A stretch of 64,000 nt of DNA from Paenibacillus sp. S150. GTDB taxonomy: Bacteria > Bacillota > Bacilli > Paenibacillales > Paenibacillaceae. Below the pieces are notes generated by a model. The model worked only from the letters and a program-made list of their open reading frames with translations, did no database searches and was not told the DNA's origin. Shown here in pieces: positions 8,728 through 17,969 of this stretch. The stretch covers positions 184,604-248,603 of the forward strand of contig NZ_JACBYI010000005.1 in assembly GCF_019352175.1 (NCBI RefSeq), read 5' to 3'. A program made the translations under genes and the position numbers. Within the stretch, counting starts at the first letter, position 1. Every line of letters starts with the position of its first letter.

Positions 8728-9458
8728 ACCAGACACAGATACTGGCTCACCGGGGAGCAAGCGCGTATGCGCCGGAGAATACGATGGCCGCGTTCGGGCT
8801 GGCCCGGGACATGGGAGCGGAAGGGATTGAGCTGGATGTGCAGCTGACCCGGGACGGGAAGCTGGTGGTCATCCACGATCTGTCCATTGACCGGACTTCG
8901 AATGGCACAGGTCTGGTCGGCGGGCTGACGCTGGAGGAGCTGCGGCAGCATGATTTCTCGTATACCTTTGGCGGAAAATATGGGAATGACGGGAGCCGCC
9001 TGCCGGAGCTTGGCGAGGTGATGGAGTTCGCCATGCACCACGGGCTGTACCTCAACATTGAGACTAAGGATTACTCCCGGCCCTACGGTGAAGTGAACAT
9101 GCGGACGGCGGAGCTGGTGCGGCGGTATGGCTATGCGGAGAATACGCTGATCTCTTCGATTAATCACAATGCAGTGGCGCTGCTCAAGCGGGATTACCCG
9201 GAAATCCGGACGGCGATTGCGTTTATGGAGAGCTTTTACCGCCTGGAGGAGTATGCGGCGAACTGCCGGGCGGATGTGCTGCATCCGTACTATCTGGGTG
9301 TGGATGAAGACTTCATGGAGCTGGCGAACCGCAGCCGGTTCGAGGTCAATCCCTGGACCGTGGACGATGAGGCGGAAATCATCCGCTTGAGAAATCTGGG
9401 CGTCACCCGGATTATGACCAACAAGCCGGACCTTGGGCGAGAGTGCCTGAAGAGCTGA
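8724..9458 (+). CDS. Glycerophosphodiester phosphodiesterase 2 (tandem paralogue)
   Basis: At 244 residues it repeats the layout of the preceding gene: HRGASAYAPENTMAAF at the N-terminus, the ELDVQLT metal-binding segment, HDLSIDRTSNGTG, and VNPWTVDD near the C-terminus. It has no signal peptide. The start ATG overlaps the stop of GDPD 1 (ATGA), indicating translational coupling. The two copies are clearly related but diverged throughout, so they have probably separated in preference (for example different head-group diesters) rather than being a recent duplication. Both are expected to supply glycerol-3-phosphate, the inducer of GlpP. Confidence 0.92.
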   Translation: MNQTQILAHRGASAYAPENTMAAFGLARDMGAEGIELDVQLTRDGKLVVIHDLSIDRTSNGTGLVGGLTLEELRQHDFSYTFGGKYGNDGSRLPELGEVMEFAMHHGLYLNIETKDYSRPYGEVNMRTAELVRRYGYAENTLISSINHNAVALLKRDYPEIRTAIAFMESFYRLEEYAANCRADVLHPYYLGVDEDFMELANRSRFEVNPWTVDDEAEIIRLRNLGVTRIMTNKPDLGRECLKS

Positions 9459-9507
9459 GACAGGAATGGCAGCAGGCAGAAGAATACTGCCGGAGGAGGA
9501 GGAGAAC

Positions 9508-10599
9508 ATGAGCAGCATAGTTCTGGAAAAGATAAGCAAGAAATATGGCGACAAGCTGATTATCGAGGATTTGAATCTGACCATTGAGAGCGGCAGCTTC
9601 ACAGTGCTGGTCGGCCCTTCCGGGTGCGGCAAGTCTACGACGCTAAGGATGATTGCGGGACTCGAGGATTCCTCGGCAGGCTCCGTTCACATCGGCGGCG
9701 TTAATATGGGCCGGGTGGAGCCGGGCAGGCGGAATCTGGCCATGGTGTTCCAGAATTATGCCTTGTACCCGACGATGACGGTGGAGAAGAACATCGAATA
9801 CGGGCTGAAAAACAACAAGGTCCCGAAGGAGGAACGCAAGCGGCTGGTTGCTGAAATTGCGGAGACTGTCGGACTCACCAGGCATCTGCACAAAAAGCCG
9901 GAGTTCCTCTCCGGCGGAGAACGACAGCGGGTCGCCTTGGCAAGAGCCATGGTCAAGAAGCCCGCCGTGTTCCTGATGGACGAGCCGCTGTCCAATCTGG
10001 ATGCCAAGCTCAGGCAGCAGATGCGGGCGGAGCTGATCGAGCTGCACAAGAAGCTGGGCGCAACCTTTGTCTATGTGACCCATGACCAGGTGGAGGCCAT
10101 GAGCATGGGCACCCGGATCGTGCTGATGGACGGCGGGAAGGTGATGCAGGAGGATACGCCGCACAATCTCTACTGCGAGCCGGCCAATATGTTCTCCAGC
10201 CGTTTCATTGGCACCCCGCCGATGAACATTCTGGAGCTTGAACGCTGCGGTGAAGGCATACGCAAGCTGGCACCGCAGCAGGCCGGGTATCTCGGCTTCC
10301 GGCCGGAAAAAGCGAAGTTCGGCCTGGAGCCGGGTATGGAGCCGGAGGACGTCGTTACCCTGACGGGTACCCTCAGCAGCCGGGAGCTGCTCGGTTCGGA
10401 GATTATCTACAAGGCGCAGCTTGAGAACGGGCACAGCATCTCCGTGAAATGCTTCGACCGCCCCGAGCGTGCGCTGGAAGCCGTCAGGCTCTATGTAAAC
10501 CGGGAGCATCTGGTATTCTTCGACGCGCAGGAGCAGCGGATCTGGGGGCAGGTCCGGTCCGGGAACGGGGCGGACGGAACCATGGGAGATTCGGCATGA
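9508..10599 (+). CDS. ABC transporter ATPase, UgpC/MalK type
   Basis: The 363-residue ATPase has Walker A GPSGCGKST (residues 36-44), Q-loop VFQNYALYP, signature LSGGERQRVALARA, Walker B VFLMDEPLSNLDAKLR and switch His in YVTHDQVEAM, followed by a C-terminal OB-fold (TOBE) regulatory domain. This long form energises CUT1 importers such as Ugp, Mal and Msm. The ATG at 9508 is chosen because GGAGGAGGAG precedes it; the frame is open further upstream. It is coupled to the first permease by an ATGA overlap. Context with two GDPDs and GlpP points to glycerophosphodiesters or glycerol-3-phosphate as cargo. Confidence 0.92.
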   Translation: MSSIVLEKISKKYGDKLIIEDLNLTIESGSFTVLVGPSGCGKSTTLRMIAGLEDSSAGSVHIGGVNMGRVEPGRRNLAMVFQNYALYPTMTVEKNIEYGLKNNKVPKEERKRLVAEIAETVGLTRHLHKKPEFLSGGERQRVALARAMVKKPAVFLMDEPLSNLDAKLRQQMRAELIELHKKLGATFVYVTHDQVEAMSMGTRIVLMDGGKVMQEDTPHNLYCEPANMFSSRFIGTPPMNILELERCGEGIRKLAPQQAGYLGFRPEKAKFGLEPGMEPEDVVTLTGTLSSRELLGSEIIYKAQLENGHSISVKCFDRPERALEAVRLYVNREHLVFFDAQEQRIWGQVRSGNGADGTMGDSA

Positions 10600-11474
10600 G
10601 GCGCCGCAGCCCGTCTCTGAGGGTGCTTCCTTATCTGCTGGTTGCTCCGGCGGTGCTCATCCTGACAGTATTTTACCTCTATCCGATTCTGTACAACATC
10701 TATTTGAGCTTCTTCAGCTGGAATATGCGCGGTCCGATGAAATTCAGCGGCCTCAGCAACTATGCCGAGCTGTTCAGCGGCCGGGATTTCGTCCGCACGC
10801 TGGTCAATACGCTGCTGTACATGATGATGGACGTGGGGCTGGTGATGGTGCTGGCGATGCTGCTCGCGCTCTTTTTACAGAAAAACACCATGGTCAACCG
10901 GTTCATCCAGACACTGAGCTTCACGCCCAATATCATCCCGCTGGTGTCCGTATCGCTGATCTGGATGTGGCTGATGAATACGGATACGGGGCTGTTCAAC
11001 TATGTGCTGTCGGTGCTGGGGGGCGGGCCGGTGGGCTGGCTGACCGACAAGAATGTGGCGCTGTTCTCGCTGGTGCTGGTCTCGGTCTGGAAATCCGTGG
11101 GCTTCAATGCGCTGATCATCTGCTCCGCGCTTGGCTCCATTCCGCGCTATCTGTATGAGGCTGCCGCCCTCGACAATGCGTCCAGGCGTTCCGTCTTCTT
11201 TCAGATTACGCTGAAGATGGTTTCGCCGACGCTGTTCTTTCTGGTTCTGATGAATATTATCGGCTCCTTTCAGGTGTTCGAGACGATCAATATCATGACG
11301 CAGGGCGGGCCGTCCAATGCTACGAACACGCTGATCTTCAGCATCTATAAGCAGAGCTTCGAATATTACCGGGTCGGCTATGCTTCCGCGATGGCGGTGG
11401 TGCTGATGGGTATCGTGGGACTGATCACTATTTTTTACTTCAAAGCACTGAACAAACGGGTTCATTACCGGTAA
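10596..11474 (+). CDS. ABC transporter permease, UgpA type
   Basis: The protein of 292 residues has six predicted membrane segments and the EAA loop EAAALDNASRRSVFFQITLKMVSP, typical of the first permease (MalF/UgpA class) of CUT1 importers. The ATG at 10596 overlaps the TGA of the ATPase gene; a longer in-frame extension to 10449 would overlap that gene extensively and is rejected. The DNSWN-like LSFFSWNM segment after the first membrane helix is usual for the family. It should pair with the UgpE-type permease encoded 13 bp downstream. Confidence 0.92.
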   Translation: MRRRSPSLRVLPYLLVAPAVLILTVFYLYPILYNIYLSFFSWNMRGPMKFSGLSNYAELFSGRDFVRTLVNTLLYMMMDVGLVMVLAMLLALFLQKNTMVNRFIQTLSFTPNIIPLVSVSLIWMWLMNTDTGLFNYVLSVLGGGPVGWLTDKNVALFSLVLVSVWKSVGFNALIICSALGSIPRYLYEAAALDNASRRSVFFQITLKMVSPTLFFLVLMNIIGSFQVFETINIMTQGGPSNATNTLIFSIYKQSFEYYRVGYASAMAVVLMGIVGLITIFYFKALNKRVHYR

Positions 11475-11487
11475 AGGGGTGGGATAA

Positions 11488-12315
11488 ATGAAGGTTTGGC
11501 TCCGGTTGCCGGGCGTTGGACTGCGGATTATTGTATCGGTTCTGCTGATTGTCATCTTCCTGCTGCCGTTCTATTGGATGCTCCTCACTGCGTTCAAGAC
11601 ACTGGGCGAGGTGCTCGCCATGCCGCCGGAATTCTGGGTGGATTCGCTGCAGTGGCAGAATTTCCGGGCCGCTTTTACGAGGATTGACTTTCTGCATTAT
11701 ACCCGGAATTCCCTGATCATTACGCTGGGGACGATGCTCGGCCAGTTGTTCGTCGTTGTGCCGGCTGCCTATGCGTTCGCAAGATATCAGTTTAAGGGTA
11801 AAAATGTGCTGTTCGGCATCGTTCTCGCCACCATGCTGATTCCCGGCCAGCTGATCTTTCTGCCGATATTCGTGATGTTTGCGAAGTCCGGGCTGCTGAA
11901 TACCTATGTGTCGCTCATTGTGCCTTTCATTGCCAGCGGTACGGCGATCTTCCTGCTGCGCCAGACCTTCATGCAGGTGCCGGATTCACAGCTGGAGGCT
12001 GCCCGCCTCGACAACGCCAGTGAATTCAAAATCATCTACACAATCATGATGCCGGCGGCGATCCCCACTCTGTCCACGCTTGCGCTGCTGACGTTCATCG
12101 CGACCTGGAACAGTTACTTTTTTCCGCTGGTCTGGACGACAACCGATGCCGTTCGGACTTTGCCGCTCGGGATCCAGAAGCTTCAGGATGTTGAGGGACT
12201 CAGCCCGCAGATTGTGATGGCGGGGAATATGATGCTGATTGTGCCGATTCTGCTGGTGTTTCTGATTGCGCGTAAACAGATTATCAAAGCGTTCACCTAC
12301 ATGGGAGTGAAATAG
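11488..12315 (+). CDS. ABC transporter permease, UgpE type
   Basis: This 275-residue permease has six predicted membrane helices, an N-terminal LPFYWMLLTAFKT segment typical of MalG/UgpE proteins, and the EAA loop EAARLDNASEFKIIYTIMMPAAIPT. An AGGGGTGGG ribosome site precedes the ATG. It completes the membrane channel with the preceding permease. The gene order ATPase, permease, permease, binding protein differs from E. coli ugpBAEC but is a complete four-gene importer on one transcript. Confidence 0.92.
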   Translation: MKVWLRLPGVGLRIIVSVLLIVIFLLPFYWMLLTAFKTLGEVLAMPPEFWVDSLQWQNFRAAFTRIDFLHYTRNSLIITLGTMLGQLFVVVPAAYAFARYQFKGKNVLFGIVLATMLIPGQLIFLPIFVMFAKSGLLNTYVSLIVPFIASGTAIFLLRQTFMQVPDSQLEAARLDNASEFKIIYTIMMPAAIPTLSTLALLTFIATWNSYFFPLVWTTTDAVRTLPLGIQKLQDVEGLSPQIVMAGNMMLIVPILLVFLIARKQIIKAFTYMGVK

Positions 12316-12380
12316 CGGGTGCGGCCTGCGGCCTTGCATGTTGAATACCAAATACAGCTATTCAGGAGGAGAAACGAACA

Positions 12381-13691
12381 ATGAAGGTATGGGGAAAAAG
12401 GGTTATTCCGCTGCTCGCCGCTGTTGCGCTTACAGCCGTACTTGCAGGCTGTGCAACCACCGGAGCCGAGTCCGGCGCAGCGGCTTATGAGAAGGGCGAC
12501 GCCGTTGTCGAACTGAACTTCTGGACCTCTGCGGTGGAGGATGTGAACAAGAATCTGGTGGACCAGTTCAACGAGACCAGAGGGGCTGAGCTGAATATCC
12601 ATGTGAATGCCGAATATCAGGGCGATTACTGGGAAATGCAGCAGAAGATCAATGCCGCAGCCATCGCGGGTACGCTTCCGAATGTTTTTATTGATGAGGT
12701 TGCCATGACCAAGGGCTTTGCGGACAGCGACATTATCTCCAATCTGGAGCCTTATATTGAAGCCGGCAAATTTGACACCTCGGATTTCAAAATCGGCGAC
12801 CTCGGCAACCTGTACCTGGGCGACGACCTGTATGCTTTTCCGCATATGCGGAGTGTGCCGGTGATGTATGTGAACAAAACGCTGGCGGCCCAAGCCGGAA
12901 TCGATGAGAACGGCCCGGCAGCCTTTGCGGACCTTGAGGCATATCTGCAGGCTGCGTATGATGCTACCGGCGAGCCGCCGATGTACCTGTTCAATTATGA
13001 TTTCTGGGTAATGGAGGCGCTGCTGCATTCGTATTCGGATACCAGTGTGGTCAACGAGGATGAGACGAAGTCCAACATTAACAGCGAAGGTGCGGTGAAG
13101 CTGATCACCTTCATTGAGGACCTGGAGTCCAAGGGTCTGATCAAAGTTTTGGGCGTTACGGACAGCGATGCCTTCTACGCCTCCATCGCCAAGCCGAGCA
13201 CTGCGCTGGTCTTCACCAGTATCGGCGGCTACAAAACCCTCGCAGGCATGGCCGCGCAGAGCGGAATTGAGCTTGGCGTATCGATGATTCCTGCCGGTGA
13301 GGCTGGCAAGCGGGGCGTTCCTGTCGGCGGATCGAATACGTATCTGGCCAACACAGGGACGGACAATGAGAAAGCGGCGGCTTTTGAATTCATGAAATGG
13401 CTCTCGGATACCGAGCAGGCGGCTTATGCTTCTGCCAATACCGGATATCTCCCGACCCGCCTGACCTCCCTGGATACGGAGCTGATGAAAGAGACCATGG
13501 CCGCTTTCCCGGGCTACAAGGTCGCTTCCGCCGAACTGGAATTCAGCAAAATGCGTCCGATGACCGGTGCCTACCACGAGATTGAGGATCTGATGGGCAC
13601 GCGCATCAACGATATCTGGCTGGACAACCTTCCAATTCAGGAAAGCCTGGACACGCTCGCCAAAGAGGTGGATGCGATTCTGAACCGCTGA
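12381..13691 (+). CDS. Extracellular solute-binding lipoprotein, UgpB-like
   Basis: A 436-residue protein with a lipoprotein signal peptide (LAGC, acylated Cys24) and a family 1 solute-binding fold. Recognisable segments are VVELNFWTSAVEDVNKNLVDQFN at the start of the mature domain, LPNVFIDE, and PVGGSNTYLANTGTDNEKAAAFEFMKWLSD. It is the ligand receptor of the importer encoded directly upstream, anchored outside the membrane. AGGAGGAG lies before the ATG. Ligand identity (glycerophosphodiester or glycerol-3-phosphate) follows only from the neighbouring GDPD and glpP genes. The operon ends at the terminator about 200 bp downstream. Confidence 0.9.
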   Translation: MKVWGKRVIPLLAAVALTAVLAGCATTGAESGAAAYEKGDAVVELNFWTSAVEDVNKNLVDQFNETRGAELNIHVNAEYQGDYWEMQQKINAAAIAGTLPNVFIDEVAMTKGFADSDIISNLEPYIEAGKFDTSDFKIGDLGNLYLGDDLYAFPHMRSVPVMYVNKTLAAQAGIDENGPAAFADLEAYLQAAYDATGEPPMYLFNYDFWVMEALLHSYSDTSVVNEDETKSNINSEGAVKLITFIEDLESKGLIKVLGVTDSDAFYASIAKPSTALVFTSIGGYKTLAGMAAQSGIELGVSMIPAGEAGKRGVPVGGSNTYLANTGTDNEKAAAFEFMKWLSDTEQAAYASANTGYLPTRLTSLDTELMKETMAAFPGYKVASAELEFSKMRPMTGAYHEIEDLMGTRINDIWLDNLPIQESLDTLAKEVDAILNR

Positions 13692-13891
13692 CAGGAGCGG
13701 CGGAATAAGCTGAGCCGCTGATTTCAAAACCGGCATGGCGTGACTGCGGTGCACGAAAGGATTTGCTGATTTGCACCTTTAACCACGGTAGAAATCCACA
13801 TCTGGACCTGGCTCCGCTGCGGGCCTGTCTGCGGCAAGCTTTCAGGCGGCCGCTATCGCGCCGCACGTATCCCCTTAATGGCTGCTGGATG

Positions 13892-13937
13892 AAAAAAACG
13901 CTTAAAGCGCGGGAAGCTGCGCCTTAGGCGTTTTTTT
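13892..13937. terminator. Intrinsic terminator at the end of the ugp-like operon
   Basis: AAAAAACGC pairs with GCGTTTTTT, extended by TTAAAGCGC-like inner pairing, with an A-run on one side and a T-run on the other, so it can work in both directions. The rest of the 13692-14248 gap is GC-rich, contains two copies of GAGCCGTGCCGCCGCAG near 14038 and 14082, and shows no gene. Confidence 0.75.
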
Positions 13938-14248
13938 GGCGTGCGCCCGGCTGATTTCCCCAGATAACGCTTCTCCTGTCCGTAACCGGATAATTCATCG
14001 CGTGAAGCGGCCTATGCTAAATACTAAGTGTCAGTCAGCAGCCGTGCCGCCGCAGCGGGTCTGCGCGTTTGAGCGGTAGCCTGAGCCGTGCCGCCGCAGT
14101 GTGTCTGAGTGTCTGGATAGTAGGCGGAGCCGCTCTGCCGCAGCGCATGCGGGCAATATCTGCCCAGTCAGCCCCGCCCCGGACTTTCGGGCAATCACCG
14201 GCGGCGCCTGGCTGCCACGCCTCGAAGTAAGGCTGAACCCGGCGGGCT

Positions 14249-15082
14249 TCAGGTTCGGGGGAGCTTGCCGCCGTAACGCGACCGCAGCTGCTGGAGCTTG
14301 TCCAGCTTGCGCAGGCTGCTGTCTTTGTGCAGCAGCCCCACGCCGAGAATCAGATTCTCGATGATATACGTGGGTCCGACCATCGAATGGAATTCCCAGA
14401 CCTCGCCGCGCCCGGCATACAGCACAATGTCGGCATCCTGCGAACGCGGATAGACCAGCCGGTCGGTGATCAGGATGACCAGATAGCCCGCTTCGCGGGC
14501 ATGGTCAAGAATGACCTCTGTCTCCGGCAGGAGCTGGACGAAGCCGAAGATGAGGACAACATCTTTGGTCCCGGCATGCATCAGCGCTTCCAGCAGCTCA
14601 TGGCCGCTGGGTGCCATCCGTCTGATCGTCAGGCCGAACCGGGCCATCCGGTAAGCCATCAGCTCGGCCAGTCCGGCGCAGGGTCCGGGGCTGTAGATGT
14701 AAATATGCCTGGCACCGGACAGCGCTTCAACCGCCTGCTCCAGCTGCAGCCCGTTCAGATAGCGGCGGGTCTCCGCCAGATGGTGCGAGGCGACCTCCAG
14801 CAGCATTTGCGGAAGGGGGCTGCCGCTGGCAGCCTGCATGGCATCGCGCATTTTGACCGAGGGGGCGGATTCGAAGCGGAAGCGCAGCCGGGCTTTGAAT
14901 TCCTTGGCATGCTTGTAGCCGGCCGCTTTCCAGAAGCGGGAGACAGAAGCGATGCTGAGGCCGAGCTCACCGGCGATCTCCTGCTCCGTCATGTAGAGGG
15001 CGCGCTGCTCGTTTTTTTGAATGAAGTCGGCAATGATTCTCTGGTTGGGCGAAAAGGCGCGGCGGTTCCAATCTTTATACAT
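14249..15082 (-). CDS. MurR/RpiR-family transcriptional regulator (HTH + SIS)
   Basis: The 277-residue protein has an N-terminal RpiR helix-turn-helix (about residues 1-75; MTEQEIAGELGLSIASVSRFWKAAGYK is the HTH core) and a SIS domain (about residues 110-250; SGARHIYIYSPGPCAGLAELMAYRMARFG and VLIFGFVQLLPETEVILDHAREAGYLVILITD). SIS domains of this family sense phosphosugars. It is transcribed away from the ECF-type transporter operon starting at 15311, with a shared 228-bp promoter region, and is the obvious candidate regulator of it. GGGAGG lies 8 bp before the ATG at 15082. Confidence 0.88.
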   Translation of the reverse strand: MYKDWNRRAFSPNQRIIADFIQKNEQRALYMTEQEIAGELGLSIASVSRFWKAAGYKHAKEFKARLRFRFESAPSVKMRDAMQAASGSPLPQMLLEVASHHLAETRRYLNGLQLEQAVEALSGARHIYIYSPGPCAGLAELMAYRMARFGLTIRRMAPSGHELLEALMHAGTKDVVLIFGFVQLLPETEVILDHAREAGYLVILITDRLVYPRSQDADIVLYAGRGEVWEFHSMVGPTYIIENLILGVGLLHKDSSLRKLDKLQQLRSRYGGKLPRT

Positions 15083-15310
15083 CGTGATCTGCCTCCCTTA
15101 ATTAATCCTTATGCTCTGCCGCATACGCTGAGCTGTCCACTCTTAAGTCTGCTCCCGGCTCGCTGCACTCTCAATATAGCCGCTGATTATGTTGTAAATA
15201 TTTTTACAGCGTTAAAAATAATGAAAAAAACATTACGCCCGCTTAACAATCGGAAAAACCTGTCCTGACACGGCCTTTCTATACTTAAGATAAATTCCTG
15301 GAGGGGGCCG

Positions 15311-16198
15311 ATGGTTCATATGAGTACGTTAAAAGTGCGGTATACGCTGACCCAGTCTCAAAAAATGATGATTTTTGTCCTGTCGATGTCATTGTATGGT
15401 TTGTCCAACATGTTCACGGAGCTGATTCCGAGTGTTCAGCTGGGGCCGGTTGAGCTGTCCGTCGAATACTTCGCCTTCATACCGCTTACGCTCTGCATGC
15501 TGTTCCATCCGCTGTATGCGGCAGTAGGCGCCGCTGTGGGAGAATTGATCTTCGGTGAGCTGATGCTCGGCCAGTTCGGGGGTCTGGGAGAGCTGGAGAA
15601 ATTCATCACGTTCTCCCTGGCGATGTATACGGCGGGCCGGATGGTATCCGATCCCAAGAACCGCCTGCAGGTAGGAGCAGCGGCGATCAGCGGGGTGGCC
15701 ATCCACCAGTTCTTCAGCTCGGTGATCGACATTGTCAAGGTATGGGTCGGGGTTGAGGAGCTGGAGGCCGTGAAGGGCCTGGCTGAAAGTATTGTTGTGA
15801 TCGAAGGCGCCGGCTTCCTGAATGATGTGCTGTTCTCCGGCATTCTGTTCGCGCTGCTGCCGACATTGTATCTGGTGCCGCGCCTGTACGGCAAAATCGA
15901 GCCCTTGCTTGGGATGAAGCCGCGTGAACGGGGAATGCAGTATGCGGCCGGGGCCTGGCTGTCACCAAAGCTGGTGATCGGCGGGACACTGCTTGCCGGG
16001 GTTGCGCTCGGTGCGGAGCTGCTGTCGGAATCCGGCTGGAGCATTGGCGAGTTCGAGCTGCCGGGTGCGGAGTCCCATGAAGGAAGCCTGATCTGGCTCA
16101 GCATGCTGGTTGCGGCGGCGGTTGCGGCAGTGGTCATTGTGGTGCTGTTGCGCCGGGCTGCCCGCAGGCGGCACGAAGCGGGGCAGCTGGATGGATAA
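15311..16198 (+). CDS. Membrane protein, probable ECF S-component-like substrate-binding subunit
   Basis: A 295-residue hydrophobic protein with about six to eight membrane segments. It does not match a named S family that I recognise, but it is followed in overlapping order by a double ECF ATPase and an EcfT protein, the position of a substrate-specific S component. It is longer than usual S components (about 180-200 residues) and has an extra C-terminal part: a short extracellular-looking loop and a final helix with a basic tail. GGAGGGGG precedes the ATG at 15311; the ATG at 15320 has better spacing and may be the true start. The cargo is unknown. The SIS-domain regulator next door hints at a phosphorylatable sugar-like ligand. 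Confidence 0.65.
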   Translation: MVHMSTLKVRYTLTQSQKMMIFVLSMSLYGLSNMFTELIPSVQLGPVELSVEYFAFIPLTLCMLFHPLYAAVGAAVGELIFGELMLGQFGGLGELEKFITFSLAMYTAGRMVSDPKNRLQVGAAAISGVAIHQFFSSVIDIVKVWVGVEELEAVKGLAESIVVIEGAGFLNDVLFSGILFALLPTLYLVPRLYGKIEPLLGMKPRERGMQYAAGAWLSPKLVIGGTLLAGVALGAELLSESGWSIGEFELPGAESHEGSLIWLSMLVAAAVAAVVIVVLLRRAARRRHEAGQLDG

Positions 16199-17969
16199 GC
16201 GGCAGCCGGTTCTGGAGCTGGACCATGTGAGCTTCACGTATCCCGGGACGGAACAGCCGGTGCTGCAGGACGTCTCGCTGAAGCTTCAGAAGGGGGATTT
16301 CGCCGCTGTCATCGGCAGCAACGGATCGGGCAAATCCACCCTGTGCAAAACCTTCAACGGCCTGATCCCGCATTACTACACCGGCGACTTCGGCGGAGAG
16401 GTCAAATGGAACGGTGAATCAGCAGCGGGGCAAAGTGTGAGCGAGCTTTCCCGGCGGATGGGGTACGTCTACCAGGACTTCGAGAACCAGCTGGTCCGTC
16501 CGACCGTGCTGGATGATGTGTGCTTCACCCCGCTGAATTACGGACTGGCCGATTATAAGGAGCGGGGACGGCGGGCGCTGGAGCTGACCGGTCTCGTCGG
16601 CCTGGAAGGCAAATATATCTGGCAGCTCAGCGGGGGGCAGAAGCATTTGCTGGCCCTGGCCGGAGCGCTCGCCATGGACCCGGAGGTTCTCGTCATTGAC
16701 GAGCCGGTGGCCCAGCTCGATCCGCAGCATGCCCGGCAGATCTATGACATTCTGCGGCGGCTCAATGAGGAGCAGGGCAAGACCATCGTCGTCATCGAGC
16801 ATCATGCCGAGTTCATCGCAGAATACTGCCGGACGGTCATTCTCATGGACGGCGGCAGTCTGCGCTGGCACAAGCCGGTGCGCGAAGCCCTGTCCTCCGT
16901 GGAGGAGCTGCTGGCGCTCGGCATTTACCCGCCCGATGTCACCCGGGCGGCCTGGCTGCTCCGGCCCGGTAACCGGACGGGAGCGCATTATCCGCTGGGC
17001 AGCCGGGAGGGAGCCGGCTGCTTCATCCGCCGCAGGCCGCCGGAGCAGGCGGAAGCTTCAGCAGCAACCGCGGCAGCACCTGCGGAAACGGCGCTGTCCG
17101 CTGCGGAGAAGCGGGCAGACAGAATGGTCCGTCTGGACGGTGTGAAGCTGTCTTACCGGACGATTCACAAGACGCTGCAGCCGGTGCTGAACGGAATCAG
17201 CCTGGAGCTGTACTCCGGTGAATCCGTAGCGCTGATCGGCAACAACGGTGCGGGCAAATCTTCACTGATGAAGCTGATTGCCGGAATTGTCCAGCCCACG
17301 GAAGGAAGCGCCGAGGTCAAGGGAATTCTGGTGAACGGACTGCCGCCGGAACGTCTGGCCGGGATTGCGGCCTATGTGTTCCAGAACCCGGAGGATATGT
17401 TCATCGACGATTGCGTGCGGAAGGAGATCGCCTATTATCTGAAGGCCCGGCGGCTTTCCGATGCGGAGGAGACCGTAGAGCGGATGCTGCATGCCTTCCG
17501 CCTCGGCGGCCTGGCCGAACGCGATGCCCGCCTGCTCAGCGGCGGGCAGCAGCGCCGGGTGTCGCTGGCGATTGGAGCAGCTGTCCGCCCCGCGGTCATG
17601 CTGCTGGATGAGCCAACGGCGAATCTGGATATCTGCGCGAAGCAGGAGATGGCCCGGGTGCTGCACACGCTGCGCAGCCATGTGGAGACTGTGGTGATCG
17701 CCACACATGATATGGCGCTGGCGGCGGAATGGGCCAGCCGGATCATTGTGATGAACGGAGGGCGGATCATCGCCGACGGCAGCAAAGAGGAAATCTTCAC
17801 CGACGGCAGGCTGCTGCGCCGCGCCGGACTGGCCGAGACGCAGCTGATGGAGCTGAGCCGGATGCTGGGACTCCCCCGCATCTGCAGCAGCCTGGAGGAA
17901 TTCGCAGCATACGCCGAATGGCGGGAAGGAGGGGCGGATCATGGTGGAAGCCGTCAAGCGGGCGCTTAA
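16191..17969 (+). CDS. ECF transporter ATPase, two fused ABC domains
   Basis: The 592-residue protein contains two complete cobalt/ECF-type ABC modules. Domain 1 has Walker A GSNGSGKST (residues 42-50), signature LSGGQKHLLALAGALAMD and Walker B VLVIDEPVAQLD. Domain 2 has GNNGAGKSS (350-358), signature LSGGQQRRVSLAIGAA and VMLLDEPTANLD. An Ala-rich linker joins them. Usually EcfA1 and EcfA2 are separate; fused forms occur in YkoD-type systems. The start overlaps the S-like gene by 8 bp and the stop region overlaps ecfT by 29 bp, so the three subunits are tightly coupled. Confidence 0.88.
   Translation: MDKRQPVLELDHVSFTYPGTEQPVLQDVSLKLQKGDFAAVIGSNGSGKSTLCKTFNGLIPHYYTGDFGGEVKWNGESAAGQSVSELSRRMGYVYQDFENQLVRPTVLDDVCFTPLNYGLADYKERGRRALELTGLVGLEGKYIWQLSGGQKHLLALAGALAMDPEVLVIDEPVAQLDPQHARQIYDILRRLNEEQGKTIVVIEHHAEFIAEYCRTVILMDGGSLRWHKPVREALSSVEELLALGIYPPDVTRAAWLLRPGNRTGAHYPLGSREGAGCFIRRRPPEQAEASAATAAAPAETALSAAEKRADRMVRLDGVKLSYRTIHKTLQPVLNGISLELYSGESVALIGNNGAGKSSLMKLIAGIVQPTEGSAEVKGILVNGLPPERLAGIAAYVFQNPEDMFIDDCVRKEIAYYLKARRLSDAEETVERMLHAFRLGGLAERDARLLSGGQQRRVSLAIGAAVRPAVMLLDEPTANLDICAKQEMARVLHTLRSHVETVVIATHDMALAAEWASRIIVMNGGRIIADGSKEEIFTDGRLLRRAGLAETQLMELSRMLGLPRICSSLEEFAAYAEWREGGADHGGSRQAGA

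Noticed and set aside
12297..13754. 485-codon antisense frame opposite the UgpB-like gene
   Set aside because: Codon composition and lack of motifs show a shadow of the binding-protein gene.
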